The notes: generated by a model from the letters alone, not told the origin. A stretch of 64,000 bases of DNA from Halobacillus sp. A1 (GCF_024189295.1 NZ_JAIZEN010000003.1:62001-126000), one strand, 5' to 3'. Positions 36,452-45,233 are shown, counted from the first letter of the stretch. Numbers and translations are program-made.

Positions 36452-37978
36452 TTATTTTGCACTATTCTTCTTTTTAATCCCGACTTTTTTTCCTTCATTT
36501 TGAAATTCTTTAAATAGGGAGATACACATTAGGATTAATAAGACTGTAAAAGGTAATGAGGTTATTATTGAAACAGTTTGTAATGCAGTTAAACCGCCCG
36601 TAGCCAGCAGGATAGAAGCAGTACCTGCTTGCACAACACCCCATATAAACTTAACTTTAATATCAGGATTCAAGCTGCCGTTCGTCGTCTGCATTCCTAG
36701 AACGAATGTAGCCGAGTCTGCAGAAGTAATAAAGAAAGTACTGATCAGCAGTAATGCAATGACTGACATTACGCCACCTAATGGTACGTGCTGTAACGCT
36801 GAGAAGAGAGCGACTTCTTCTCCTATATCACTTACATCACCATAAATGTCTTGTCCATGGAAGAACTCAAGGTTAATAGCCGTTCCGCCGAATACAGAGA
36901 ACCATAGGCAGCCAAATATTGTAGGGACTAAGAGTACTCCAAGAATAAATTCACGAATCGTACGTCCTTTTGAAACGCGGGCAATAAAAGTACCTACGAA
37001 AGGCGACCATGAGATCCACCAGGCCCAATAGAAGATTGTCCAGTCTCCGACCCACGTGCTGTCTTCTGAGAATGGTGTCATTCTAAAGCTCATGTATGGT
37101 AAATCCCTAACATATGAGCCGAAGGTAGAAGTGAAATAATCCATAATAAAGTTAGTTGGACCTGCAAATAGCAGGAAGAACATGAGCAATAAGGCTAAGA
37201 CGATGTTTGTATTACTCAAATATTTAATTCCTTTATTTAATCCAGTCATTGCGGAAGTCATAAAGAGTATAGTTACGGCCGCGATAATAATGAATTGGAG
37301 TGTTACTGTGTTTTCAATTCCATCAAACTGAAAGGCTAGGCCGCCAGCAATCTGCAGTGCGCCAAAACCTAATGAAGTGGCTACTCCGAAGATCGTGGCG
37401 AACACTGCAATAAAATCTACTGTCGTACCAATTGGTCCTTTGACCCTCTTTTCACCGATCAATGGCACGAGAACGGCACTAATAACCCCGGGAGCTCCTT
37501 TTCTGAATTTAAAATAAGCTAACGCCAAAGCGACTACTGCATAAATCCCCCAAGGATGTAATCCCCAGTGAAAAAAGCTGTATTTCATCGCTTCTTGTGC
37601 GGCAGTTTGACTTTCGGCTTCAGTATCTAGGCCGGGTGGTGCATTAAAGTGAGAAATCGGTTCTCCGGCTCCCCAGAATACCAGGCCGATCCCCATTCCA
37701 GCACTGAACAACATGGCGAACCACGTAATGTATGGATACTCAGGTTCATCTTCTTCTTTACCGAGTTTAAGCTTTCCGTATTTAGAAAATACTAAATAAA
37801 TGGCAAATATGAGGAATCCTGTTGCAGAAAGTAAGTAGAACCATCCGAATTTATCTGTTATAAAACCCTGGATGCTTGTAGTTACTTCCGAGATATTCGA
37901 GTCGGGCCATGCGCCCCAAGCAATAAATAGACCTGCTACTAATAGTGAGATATAAAAGACTTTTGAAACTTGTTGCAT
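36452..37978 (-). CDS. opuD: BCCT-family glycine betaine transporter (OpuD-like)
   Basis: A 508-residue sodium-coupled transporter of the betaine/choline/carnitine family with twelve predicted spans. The BCCT signature in span 8 is complete: WTIFYWAWWISWSPFVGTFI, where the clustered tryptophans form the trimethylammonium-binding aromatic box. Length equals B. subtilis OpuD. ATG 37978 was chosen because AAAGGA lies 8 bases upstream; the 18-residue longer frame has none. Uptake of betaine is a core salt-stress response. A 266 bp inverted-repeat-bounded segment ends about 97 bases upstream of its start. Confidence 0.92.
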   Translation of the reverse strand: MQQVSKVFYISLLVAGLFIAWGAWPDSNISEVTTSIQGFITDKFGWFYLLSATGFLIFAIYLVFSKYGKLKLGKEEDEPEYPYITWFAMLFSAGMGIGLVFWGAGEPISHFNAPPGLDTEAESQTAAQEAMKYSFFHWGLHPWGIYAVVALALAYFKFRKGAPGVISAVLVPLIGEKRVKGPIGTTVDFIAVFATIFGVATSLGFGALQIAGGLAFQFDGIENTVTLQFIIIAAVTILFMTSAMTGLNKGIKYLSNTNIVLALLLMFFLLFAGPTNFIMDYFTSTFGSYVRDLPYMSFRMTPFSEDSTWVGDWTIFYWAWWISWSPFVGTFIARVSKGRTIREFILGVLLVPTIFGCLWFSVFGGTAINLEFFHGQDIYGDVSDIGEEVALFSALQHVPLGGVMSVIALLLISTFFITSADSATFVLGMQTTNGSLNPDIKVKFIWGVVQAGTASILLATGGLTALQTVSIITSLPFTVLLILMCISLFKEFQNEGKKVGIKKKNSAK

Positions 37979-38074
37979 ATCAAACATCCTTTCCATTGAA
38001 TTTACGAGAAATTGTAAGAGAATCCAATGCATGAAATTCCTGGTTGATCTTTAAATAATAGTTGTTCCATAGTG

Positions 38075-38340
38075 TCATCTCAATTCTTAAAAGTACTAAT
38101 GAGCAATCAAGAAAATTATGCATGTGAATAACTTACAAAAGGTTAAAATAAAATAAGTCCCGCAACTTATCTTACCCGTATGTTCACATTAAATTGTAAC
38201 TTCTTAGAGGTCTGACTTTTTTGTTGGCTGCTCAAAACTTTTCAAGAATCCATGTTTAAAATGGGGAGAACTTAAACATAGATGAAAATTGAGCTGAGTG
38301 GAGGAGAATATCATAAGATAACTTTTAAGAATTGAGATGA
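38075..38340. repeat. 266 bp segment bounded by a perfect 20 bp inverted repeat
   Basis: The left end TCATCTCAATTCTTAAAAGT (38075-38094) is the exact reverse complement of 38321-38340. The flanks read TAGTG before and TAGTA after, a possible 4-5 bp target duplication. The inside is AT-rich and non-coding. The layout is that of a MITE-like non-autonomous element. Confidence 0.6.
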
Positions 38341-38460
38341 TAGTACCAATCAGTATATTACCCAACATCCAAGTGAACGAAACAAAAAAGCTGTCGAAGA
38401 ATGTTGAAAACAACAAAGGAATTGGAATCCACTATTCTTCCAACTACTAAAGACATAAGA

Positions 38461-38487
38461 AAAAGCCCAATTTTTTTGGGCTTTCAT
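38461..38487. terminator. orphan terminator-like hairpin
   Basis: AAAGCCCAA pairs with TTGGGCTTT around T residues. No gene ends beside it. Confidence 0.5.
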
Positions 38488-38672
38488 AAAGAATAAAACG
38501 AATATCGAATTGTGTCAACTTCCTATGTTCCATTCAGAAATAACAGACAATTAATTATGAATCAAAAGTCTCATTTATTTATTTTTCAAAAACTTTAAAT
38601 GACTATAGTGAAAAGTGATAATTAAATAGCCTATAATATGAATATACAGATATAGTAAATAGGGGGGCAAAT

Positions 38673-39527
38673 ATGAAATATTGGGTTTTAGTGGTTATTT
38701 CGTTATGTTTACTGGCTGCTTGCGGTGATGAGGAAGCAATGAAGCAAGAAGAGGAGTCTAATGGTGACAGCAAGTCAGTTACCGTGGAAAAAGAAGTAGA
38801 GGAACCGTCAGAAGACTCTTCAGCTAAGGAAGAAGAGAAAGAAAAGAAGGAAGACGCAGCAGGGGAAGAGGACGGTAGTGTAGAACCCCAATACATAATG
38901 AACAACATTTGGACGTTTGAGCCAATTGAAGATGCAAAGGAAGATGTTGTATTATTAACGTTTGACGACGCTCCTGACCAGTTTGGGCTGGAAATGGCGA
39001 AAAAATTAAAAGAATATAATGCTCCTGCGATATTTTTCGTGAACGGTCATTTTATCAACACTCCTGAAAAAGAAGAAATCTTGAAGAAAATTTACGATAT
39101 GGGATTTGCAATTGGCAACCATACGATGTCACATCCTTCTTTGCAAGATATTTCAGTAGAAGAACAAAAAAGTGAAATTGTGGGTTTAAATGATCAGATT
39201 GAAGAGATAACAGGGGAACGTCCTGAATTTTTCAGAGCTCCATTTGGTCAAAACACAGAGTATACAGAACAATTAGCGAAAGATGAAGGTATGCTGTTAA
39301 TGAACTGGACATATGGCTATGACTGGGAAGCAGAATATCAGGATGCTGAAAGTTTAGCGGATATCATGGTCAATACAGAGTTGTTAGTCCCTGGAGCTAA
39401 TTTATTAATGCACGACAGGGAATGGACCGCTGAAGCTATCCCTCAAATCATTGAAGGATTTGAGGAAAAAGGTTATGGTTTCATTGATCCTTCTAGGATA
39501 ATGCTGGATGAAAAAAAAGAACGGTGA
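38673..39527 (+). CDS. polysaccharide deacetylase lipoprotein (CE4/NodB family)
   Basis: A 284-residue exported lipoprotein: signal peptide with lipobox LAAC (Cys17), an acidic low-complexity spacer of about 60 residues, then a NodB domain. Catalytic motifs are visible: TFDDAPD (motif 1), HTMSHPSL (metal histidines, motif 2), RAPFGQ (motif 3) and LLMHDREWT (motif 5). It probably removes acetyl groups from peptidoglycan or another wall polymer outside the cell. The ATG at 38673 follows AGGGGGG. Monocistronic, closed by a terminator. Confidence 0.9.
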   Translation: MKYWVLVVISLCLLAACGDEEAMKQEEESNGDSKSVTVEKEVEEPSEDSSAKEEEKEKKEDAAGEEDGSVEPQYIMNNIWTFEPIEDAKEDVVLLTFDDAPDQFGLEMAKKLKEYNAPAIFFVNGHFINTPEKEEILKKIYDMGFAIGNHTMSHPSLQDISVEEQKSEIVGLNDQIEEITGERPEFFRAPFGQNTEYTEQLAKDEGMLLMNWTYGYDWEAEYQDAESLADIMVNTELLVPGANLLMHDREWTAEAIPQIIEGFEEKGYGFIDPSRIMLDEKKER

Positions 39528-39550
39528 GCAGTGCTCATCGTTCTTTTTTT
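39514..39550 (+). terminator. terminator after the deacetylase gene
   Basis: AAAGAACGgTGAG pairs with CTCAtCGTTCTTT (one mismatch), followed by eight T. The last codons of the gene form the left arm. Confidence 0.85.
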
Positions 39551-39588
39551 TGTTATAAGCGAATATACATGTAATGGTGACTTATTAG

Positions 39589-39677
39589 TATGGCACATTT
39601 TAAAAAAAGTTATACTAAAGGGCTTGAAATTTTAAATGTGTCATATTAAAATAAGAATTACGTTGAAAGCGATTTCA
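39589..39677 (+). promoter_or_regulatory. SR1 promoter with CcpN-like operators and a cre site
   Basis: TTGAAA (39624-39629), a 17-base spacer and TAAAAT (39647-39652) form the promoter. TGTGTCATATT (39637-39647) inside the spacer fits the CcpN consensus TRTGHYATAYW at every position, and TATGGCACATT (39589-39599) fits 9 of 11. TGAAAGCGATTTCA (39664-39677), just after the expected start point, is a strong CcpA cre site. In B. subtilis SR1 is repressed by CcpN and weakly by CcpA. Confidence 0.72.
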
Positions 39678-39704
39678 AATACTTACTAAGGTGGGATAAT
39701 GAAA

Positions 39705-39815
39705 ATGGGAACAATTATTTGCCAAGATTGTCAAAAAGTAATCGAGCATTACGAGAATGAAAAAGTATCGACTATTTACAGCAAATGTCCATCCTGTAAC
39801 CAGCCAAGTAAATAA
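39705..39815 (+). CDS. sr1P: SR1P peptide, GapA-binding small protein
   Basis: A 36-residue peptide starting MGTIICQDCQKVIEHYE, the hallmark of the SR1P family, with a second CPSC pair near the C-terminus. The four cysteines (CxxC twice) suggest a metal knuckle; in B. subtilis SR1P only the first pair is prominent. ATG 39705 lies 9 bases after AAGGTGGG; the ATG two codons earlier is too close. In B. subtilis SR1P binds the glycolytic GapA and promotes its interaction with RNase J1, whose gene is 13 kb away here. Confidence 0.85.
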   Translation: MGTIICQDCQKVIEHYENEKVSTIYSKCPSCNQPSK

Positions 39816-39828
39816 ATTTGAAAAAATG

Positions 39829-39862
39829 AAGGGGCGTCATCCAAATTTGGATGACGCCCCTT
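39829..39862. terminator. bidirectional terminator between SR1 and speA
   Basis: AAGGGGCGTCATCC (39829-39842) pairs perfectly with 39849-39862 around AAATTT. The T tract is better on the speA strand than on the SR1 strand. Confidence 0.85.
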
Positions 39863-39876
39863 AACGTTTGATTTCT

Positions 39877-41346
39877 TTATTTAAATGCACGATGTTCTTT
39901 AATGACCCGTATAGTTTCTAAAGTGTCGTCTTCGGGACCCTGTACCGGAAGTCCGGCGGCTACATTTTCATGGATATAGTTAATGTTTTCGGCAGTGATT
40001 ATTTCTCCGGGGATAAAGATAGGAATCCCTGGCGGATAAACCATTATAAACTCTGCACTGATTCTGCCTACCGAGGATTTAAAGGGGACGGTTTCGGTTT
40101 CAGAGTAGAATGCTTCTCTAGGTGTCAGGGCTAACAAAGGAATTTCCGGAACGTACACTTTTGTCTCCTGGATAGCCTCTCTGCTTCCTAATGTATTGGA
40201 CAAATCCTTCAAAGCATTTATTAGTAAGTCGATTTCTTTTTCCGAGTCACCTGGCGTGACGATGCACAGTATATTGTATAAATCGGACAATTCCACTTCT
40301 ATATGATGATTGTTTCTAAGCCAAACTTCAGCATCGTATCCAGTAATACCCAGGCTTTTCACAGATACAATCAATTTCGTAGGGTCATAATCGTAAGTTG
40401 CTGAACTTCCTAAGATTTCTTCACCTGCACAGTAAAGTCGAGGAAGCTTATTGATATGGTCTCTTGCATAATCCGCTAGCTGTATGGTTGACTCTAATAA
40501 ATCTTTTCCATATATCGCGAGGTTTCTTCTTGCCGTATCAAGAGAAGCGAGCAGAATGTATGAGGTGGAGGTTGTTGTCAGCATAGAAAGGACGGATTGT
40601 ACTTTCTCATGAGACACTAGACCTTCTTTTAAATTAAGTACAGAGCTCTGAGTAAGCGCTCCTCCTAATTTATGCACGCTCGTTGCCGCAAGGTCTGCTC
40701 CGGCCTGCATAGCAGAAGCGGGCAGCCTATCATGGAAATGTATATGCACGCCATGAGCTTCATCCACGAGTACGGGCATGTCATAATCGTGAGCGATTTG
40801 AACGATTTGGGTCAAATCTGCTGTTACGCCAAAGTAAGTGGGATTAATGACGAGTACAGCTTTCGCATCAGGATGAGCCTGGCAGGCTTTTTTTACAGAC
40901 TCAGGAGTAATGCCATGAGATATTCCTAAAGAGTCGTCTAGTTCAGGGTGAATGAAAATAGGAATGGCTCCAGAAAAAATGATCGCTGTCGTTACAGATT
41001 TGTGAACATTTCTAGGAACAATTATTTTATCTCCTGGATGACATACACTCATTACCATCGTCATGATTGCTCCAGAGGTGCCTTGTATGGAAAAGAAAGT
41101 ATAGTCGGCTCCATAAGCCTCGGCCGCAAGCTGTTGTGCCTCTTTGATCATTCCGTGTGGGTGGTGGAGGTCATCAAGCGGTTGAATATTTATTAAATCA
41201 ATGGATAATGCCTGTGTCCCTATAAATTCTGAGAATTCATTATCCATTCCTTTTCCTTGTTTATGACCGGGTATATGAAATTGAATGGGGTCATTCGAAA
41301 CGTGTTTCTTAAGTCCAGTAAATAATGGGGTTTGATTTTGGTCCAT
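39877..41346 (-). CDS. speA: arginine decarboxylase (PLP, Orn/Lys/Arg family)
   Basis: A 489-residue fold-type I PLP enzyme of the Orn/Lys/Arg decarboxylase group, short Gram-positive form. PLP-lysine is Lys226 in ATSVHKLGGALTQSS, preceded by VLVDEAHGVH and FSIQGTSGAI. B. subtilis SpeA converts arginine to agmatine, the first step of polyamine synthesis, and has nearly the same length. ATG 41346 follows GAGGTG 8 bases upstream; the ATG seven codons earlier lacks a site. SR1 lies at its 3' side. Lysine decarboxylase activity cannot be excluded from sequence. Confidence 0.9.
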   Translation of the reverse strand: MDQNQTPLFTGLKKHVSNDPIQFHIPGHKQGKGMDNEFSEFIGTQALSIDLINIQPLDDLHHPHGMIKEAQQLAAEAYGADYTFFSIQGTSGAIMTMVMSVCHPGDKIIVPRNVHKSVTTAIIFSGAIPIFIHPELDDSLGISHGITPESVKKACQAHPDAKAVLVINPTYFGVTADLTQIVQIAHDYDMPVLVDEAHGVHIHFHDRLPASAMQAGADLAATSVHKLGGALTQSSVLNLKEGLVSHEKVQSVLSMLTTTSTSYILLASLDTARRNLAIYGKDLLESTIQLADYARDHINKLPRLYCAGEEILGSSATYDYDPTKLIVSVKSLGITGYDAEVWLRNNHHIEVELSDLYNILCIVTPGDSEKEIDLLINALKDLSNTLGSREAIQETKVYVPEIPLLALTPREAFYSETETVPFKSSVGRISAEFIMVYPPGIPIFIPGEIITAENINYIHENVAAGLPVQGPEDDTLETIRVIKEHRAFK

Positions 41347-41465
41347 ATTGTAACACCTCTTAATCATCGTAAAAGCAAGTGAATTATAGCAAAGTTATCA
41401 GGTATTGGCTAGTTTTATAAAGTGCAGCACTTCGTGGTAAAATGATTACATGAGGAGGTTTTTCC

Positions 41466-42422
41466 ATGAAATGGTCAACTCGGATAACAGACCTGTTACA
41501 CATCCAATATCCAATCGTCCAGGGAGGTTTAGCTCATTTGGCATATTCTGAGTTAGCTTCCGCAGTTTCTAATGCTGGTGGACTAGGTCAGATTACTGCT
41601 ATGAGTATGGATGATGAAAAACAGCTGGAAGCGGAAATACATAAAATGAAATTGTTGACTCCTAATCCTTTCGGAGTTAATTTTGCAATAGGACAGCATG
41701 GTAGACCTTTCAAGTCTATGGTCCAGACGGCTATCGATGCAGAAGTCCCTGTCATTTCGGTTACGGGAGGCAACCCCCAGCCGATTCTGGAAATGGTTCA
41801 GGGTAAAGGAATAAAAACTTTAGTTCTTGTGGCGGCAAAGCGGCAGGCTATCAAAGCTGAAGCTTTAGGTGCTGACGCGGTTATGGTTGTAGGACAAGAA
41901 GGCGGCGGCCATATAGGCAGAGAGGATGTCGGAACAATGGTACTGACCCCTCAAGTAGTCGAAGCGGTAAATATACCTGTAATAGCTTCAGGAGGAATTG
42001 CGGACGGTAAAGGCTTGATGGCTGCTTTAGCTTTGGGTGCGGAAGGAATTGAGATGGGTACACGATTTATTGCTACGAAAGAATGTGTGCACGCACATGA
42101 TCTCTATAAACAATCTCTTATTGAAGCTGACGAAAACTCCACGGTTGTGATCAAACGTTCTCTTGGGGCTCCTGCCAGAGCTCTTAAAAATGATTGGACG
42201 GATCAGATAGTAAGTTTCGAGAGCACAAAATCTGGATATGAAAAACTTAAGCCGTTTATTAGTGGTGATACAAATAGAAAGTATATTTATGAAGGAAAAG
42301 AGAAGGAAGGATTTGCTTGGGCTGGGCAAGTAACAGCAAGAATACACGATGTACCATCTGTAAAGGAGCTATTTGAGCGTGTCTTATATGAAGCTGAGAG
42401 CATCCGCTCTAAATGGAAATAA
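41466..42422 (+). CDS. nitronate monooxygenase-family flavoprotein
   Basis: A 318-residue FMN-dependent TIM-barrel enzyme of the NMO/2-nitropropane dioxygenase family: N-terminal PIVQGGLAHLAYSELASAVSNAGGLG, phosphate-binding GQEGGGHIG, and IPVIASGGIADGKGL followed by GAEGIEMGTRF. These enzymes detoxify alkyl nitronates, and some close relatives (FabK type) are enoyl-ACP reductases. The FMN-only Bacillus type is more likely here because no fatty-acid genes are adjacent. ATG 41466 follows GAGGAGG. yktA starts 18 bases downstream, so they may be co-transcribed. Confidence 0.85.
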   Translation: MKWSTRITDLLHIQYPIVQGGLAHLAYSELASAVSNAGGLGQITAMSMDDEKQLEAEIHKMKLLTPNPFGVNFAIGQHGRPFKSMVQTAIDAEVPVISVTGGNPQPILEMVQGKGIKTLVLVAAKRQAIKAEALGADAVMVVGQEGGGHIGREDVGTMVLTPQVVEAVNIPVIASGGIADGKGLMAALALGAEGIEMGTRFIATKECVHAHDLYKQSLIEADENSTVVIKRSLGAPARALKNDWTDQIVSFESTKSGYEKLKPFISGDTNRKYIYEGKEKEGFAWAGQVTARIHDVPSVKELFERVLYEAESIRSKWK

Positions 42423-42440
42423 TAAAAAAGGTGGAAAACG

Positions 42441-42719
42441 ATGAGTTATAATTACCCGATCGACGAAGTTTTTTGGTCAAAAGAAGAAATTATAGATGTT
42501 GTTAACTTTTATTCGTTAGTAGAGAAAGCGTATGAAGATAGTGTAAAAAAAGAAGATTTGCTTATAGCATACACTAGATTCAAACAAATAGTTCCCTCTA
42601 AAAGCGAAGAAAAACAATTGGGGACGAAATTTGAGAAAGAGTCTGGGTATTCGTTTTATCGTACGGTGAAGCAAGCGAAAGAATCCCGATCAGGTCAGCT
42701 TATCAGATTGAAAAAATAA
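42441..42719 (+). CDS. yktA: UPF0223 family protein YktA
   Basis: A 92-residue protein starting MSYNYPIDEVFWSKEEIIDVVNFY, the typical N-terminus of the UPF0223 (YktA) family, a small helical bundle of unknown function. ATG 42441 follows AAAGGTGG. The speA-yktA-yktB-ykzI-yktC cluster is preserved here with one extra gene inserted (the NMO-like gene). Confidence 0.9.
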   Translation: MSYNYPIDEVFWSKEEIIDVVNFYSLVEKAYEDSVKKEDLLIAYTRFKQIVPSKSEEKQLGTKFEKESGYSFYRTVKQAKESRSGQLIRLKK

Positions 42720-42743
42720 GAGTCGTCTCTTAAGACGACTCTT
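42718..42743. terminator. bidirectional terminator between yktA and yktB
   Basis: AAGAGTCGTCT (42718-42728) pairs with AGACGACTCTT (42733-42743) around CTTA. Confidence 0.85.
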
Positions 42744-43368
42744 ATTTCGTATATTGATATAGCGGTTGGAGAGTTTGAAAAGTGGTGCGGCAGAAATCTA
42801 AGAATTTTTCAGGGTCTTTAATAATATCATCCTCTCGGGAAATAGTACGGCCGCAAAGAATTTCAGCTTTTTTGACATCTTTGAGCCTTTTCAGCATCTT
42901 CTCCAATTTTTCTTCATCTACTTCCGAATGAGGGATGGCATCAGGTTTCGTATGGTCGATAGACCATACGAAATCGTTAGGCACTAGAGATAGGACTTCT
43001 TTTTTATTATTTAGCAAAGTATGTGCATATTCTTCTTTGATTGGACTTTCATATATTACGGCAAACCAAATGAATACATGAGATTCCCACATGCCAATTT
43101 GAAAATGAGGGAGCTTTTTATATCCTCTTTTATTTGAAGCAAGAGCAGCCCACGTATCATTTGGTGGATTCGTTTTTCTTCTTAAATGCTTTGCTACATG
43201 AACGAACATTTCATCTCCAGTCATTGCTGTAAGATCTGGTTCCAGCTCAGTAGCGATAGATTCTAATTTCGGTGAAATCTTCTCTCTAAGTGCTTCCATT
43301 CTATTTTCGAGCCCAGGAATAGTGAAAACGTCAAAATCTTCTTGTGTAAACCCCTTAAACTCACCCAT
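42742..43368 (-). CDS. yktB: UPF0637 (DUF1054) family protein YktB
   Basis: A 208-residue protein of the DUF1054/UPF0637 family, recognisable from GFTQEDFDVFTIPGLENRM at the start, HVAKHLRRKTNPPNDTWAA, and FQIGMWESHVFIWFAVIYE. Structures of relatives show an alpha/beta fold, but no activity is established. ATG 43368 follows AGGAGTTGAG. Convergent with yktA, as in the B. subtilis ykt cluster. Confidence 0.92.
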   Translation of the reverse strand: MGEFKGFTQEDFDVFTIPGLENRMEALREKISPKLESIATELEPDLTAMTGDEMFVHVAKHLRRKTNPPNDTWAALASNKRGYKKLPHFQIGMWESHVFIWFAVIYESPIKEEYAHTLLNNKKEVLSLVPNDFVWSIDHTKPDAIPHSEVDEEKLEKMLKRLKDVKKAEILCGRTISREDDIIKDPEKFLDFCRTTFQTLQPLYQYTK

Positions 43369-43785
43369 TAACTCAACTCCTATCTTTACTAATGCTATGT
43401 TGTCATTTGTTATAAATCACCTTAGAAAATAAGTTCTTTTACGACAGCCAAAGTGTCGTCAATGTCGTCTCTACTGCCATCGTGATGAGAGTTTATTGAT
43501 CTTTTTTGTTCGTTGGAGTTTGTAAAGCCTTATCTCCTGCATAGAGCAAATAAAGAATGAACATTTATATTTTTCCAAGCGTGAAAACGTTAAAGAGAAA
43601 TCGACAATAAAACTCAACAGTTCTAAACTATAAAAAATTTTACCACAACAAATCACTTTCCTTAAGTAATGTGTTTGAAAGGTTTTATAAGTGAGAAAAT
43701 AGGTTATAAACTAGTAATCTTATTGAAACTTTAGAAGCTTACGGTCATATATATAATTAAGGAAGGAAAAAGGGAGGAAAGAACA
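43369..43785. other. intergenic region between yktB and ykzI
   Basis: 417 AT-rich bases between divergent genes. I see no gene, strong hairpin or recognisable operator. A 61-codon minus-strand frame (43471-43656) has no ribosome site. Confidence 0.45.
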
Positions 43786-43974
43786 GTGAAACATGTAATG
43801 GAGGCATTACGAAAAAGAGAAGCTGAAGAAAGGCTCCCCGTAATCCGCATGGAAATCGACTATGAATTAGTAGCCCTGCATGACGCTATGATAGTTGGGG
43901 ACAAGGAGCAAATTGAAGTATGCAAAACTCGTCTAAAGGATCTTCATAAGCAACTCTTGGAATGGTCTGAGTAA
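43786..43974 (+). CDS. ykzI: small conserved protein YkzI
   Basis: A 62-residue, highly charged, probably all-helical protein (MEALRKREAEERLPVIRMEI then a second helix ending LKDLHKQLLEW). Size and position between yktB and yktC match B. subtilis YkzI, a conserved protein without known function. The start is GTG 43786 behind AGGGAGG. A terminator follows immediately. Confidence 0.78.
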   Translation: MKHVMEALRKREAEERLPVIRMEIDYELVALHDAMIVGDKEQIEVCKTRLKDLHKQLLEWSE

Positions 43975-43977
43975 AGA

Positions 43978-44007
43978 AGAGCAACCTTAAGAGGTGCTCT
44001 TTTTTTA
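43978..44007 (+). terminator. terminator after ykzI
   Basis: AGAGCAaCCT pairs with AGGTGCTCT (one bulge), followed by seven T. Confidence 0.8.
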
Positions 44008-44065
44008 TCGGAATTGAATTATATTTGATATAATTAACAGATAATCTTTTGCGAAGGAGTAATTT

Positions 44066-44881
44066 TTGTTTATGGATAATACTGAACGAACATTAATTTT
44101 TAATAGAGCTAAAGCATTTGTACATGAAGCGGGTGAACGTATCAGGAAGAAAATTGATGATCCGAGAACAATCGAAACCAAATCTAATCGTAATGATCTT
44201 GTCACTGAAATGGATCAAAACACTGAAAAGTTCTTTGCTGAGAAAATCAAGGAAGAATTTCCAGAGCATCTTTTATTTGGGGAAGAAGGTTTTGGAGACG
44301 ATATAAAAGATTTAACAGGAACGGTTTGGATTGTAGATCCTATTGACGGAACGATGAATTTTGTGCATCAGAAAAGAAATTTTGCGATTTCGGTTGGTAT
44401 ATACACAGACGGAATAGGAGAAGTTGGAATTATTTATGACGTGATGCAAGATGTTATGTATACTGCTTTACGTGAGGGAGGGGCTTATAAGAACGGAGAG
44501 AAGTTAGCTGAACTAACCTATAAAAAACCTATTGAAGAGTCTATTATTGCGTTAAACACGACTTGGCTGCTTCCAGAAAACCCTCACATCGACCATATAG
44601 GAGTAGGTAATTTAGTGAAGACAATCCGAAGCACAAGATCCTATGGTTCTGCGGCTCTTGAATTGGTTTATGTAGCTGAAGGAGTTTTGGATGGTTATTT
44701 AACGATGAGTTTAATGCCTTGGGATATTGCAGCCGGCCGAATCATCATTGAAGAAGTGGGAGGCATCGTTACAACTGCAGACGGGCTCGAGCTGGACATG
44801 CTAAACCGAACGAGTATGATGGCTAGCCACCCCCAAATACATTCAGGCGTCATAGAGGAATTTGTCACATTAAAAAAATAA
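44066..44881 (+). CDS. yktC: inositol monophosphatase family protein YktC
   Basis: About 270 residues of the lithium-sensitive IMPase superfamily. The metal-site residues are in GEEGFGDD and VDPIDGTMNFVH, with the C-terminal aspartate in MPWDIAAGRII. It may hydrolyse inositol monophosphate or related sugar phosphates, and SuhB/NADP-phosphatase-like activity is possible. TTG 44066 is 6 bases from AAGGAG and has the better spacing; ATG 44072 two codons later is the alternative. This is the last gene before the change of syntenic block. Confidence 0.9.
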   Translation: MFMDNTERTLIFNRAKAFVHEAGERIRKKIDDPRTIETKSNRNDLVTEMDQNTEKFFAEKIKEEFPEHLLFGEEGFGDDIKDLTGTVWIVDPIDGTMNFVHQKRNFAISVGIYTDGIGEVGIIYDVMQDVMYTALREGGAYKNGEKLAELTYKKPIEESIIALNTTWLLPENPHIDHIGVGNLVKTIRSTRSYGSAALELVYVAEGVLDGYLTMSLMPWDIAAGRIIIEEVGGIVTTADGLELDMLNRTSMMASHPQIHSGVIEEFVTLKK

Positions 44882-44953
44882 CCCATTAAAATTCGCAGCT
44901 TCATAGTTAGTAGTTTATCGTTTGTGGAGAAACATACAAAATAACATACTAAT

Positions 44954-44990
44954 CAGCAGACCAAGTCGCATGTTTGGTCTGCTGTTTTTT
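44954..44990 (+). terminator. terminator after yktC
   Basis: CAGCAGACCAA (44954-44964) pairs perfectly with 44974-44984, followed by six T. Confidence 0.9.
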
Positions 44991-45233
44991 GCTACAACGA
45001 TTATGGATACCATCATTCGAATGAGTATACAAAGTCGAATCATAGCAATAAAAGGATAATAACTGTTGTTAACGCGCTAATGTCTATGTTGATTATTACA
45101 GACATCGTATGGAAATGTGATTTTATGCTTAAATAATTGTGGAGTCTGTCAAGGATTGTTCTTAAACTATATGGCAGGATACTTTAATACTCAGTTTCGA
45201 GATAAACAGGGTTCGTGGCTGTAATGAGAGTCA

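Larger units (their letters stand above)
37979..38672. other. intergenic region upstream of opuD and the deacetylase gene
   Basis: 694 bases between divergent genes. It contains the 38075-38340 inverted-repeat-bounded segment and a hairpin with a T tract at 38461-38487 (listed separately). Overlapping frames such as 38204-38416 minus lack ribosome sites. Confidence 0.5.
39659..39870 (+). ncRNA. SR1: SR1-type dual-function small RNA
   Basis: A predicted transcript of about 205 nucleotides runs from the promoter near 39652 to the hairpin at 39829-39862. It contains the SR1P reading frame. Location between pdhD/slp and speA is exactly that of SR1 in B. subtilis, where the RNA base-pairs with ahrC mRNA and the peptide binds GapA. 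Length is also the same as the published 205-nucleotide SR1. The ahrC target is not in this window, so the antisense function cannot be tested here. Confidence 0.8.
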
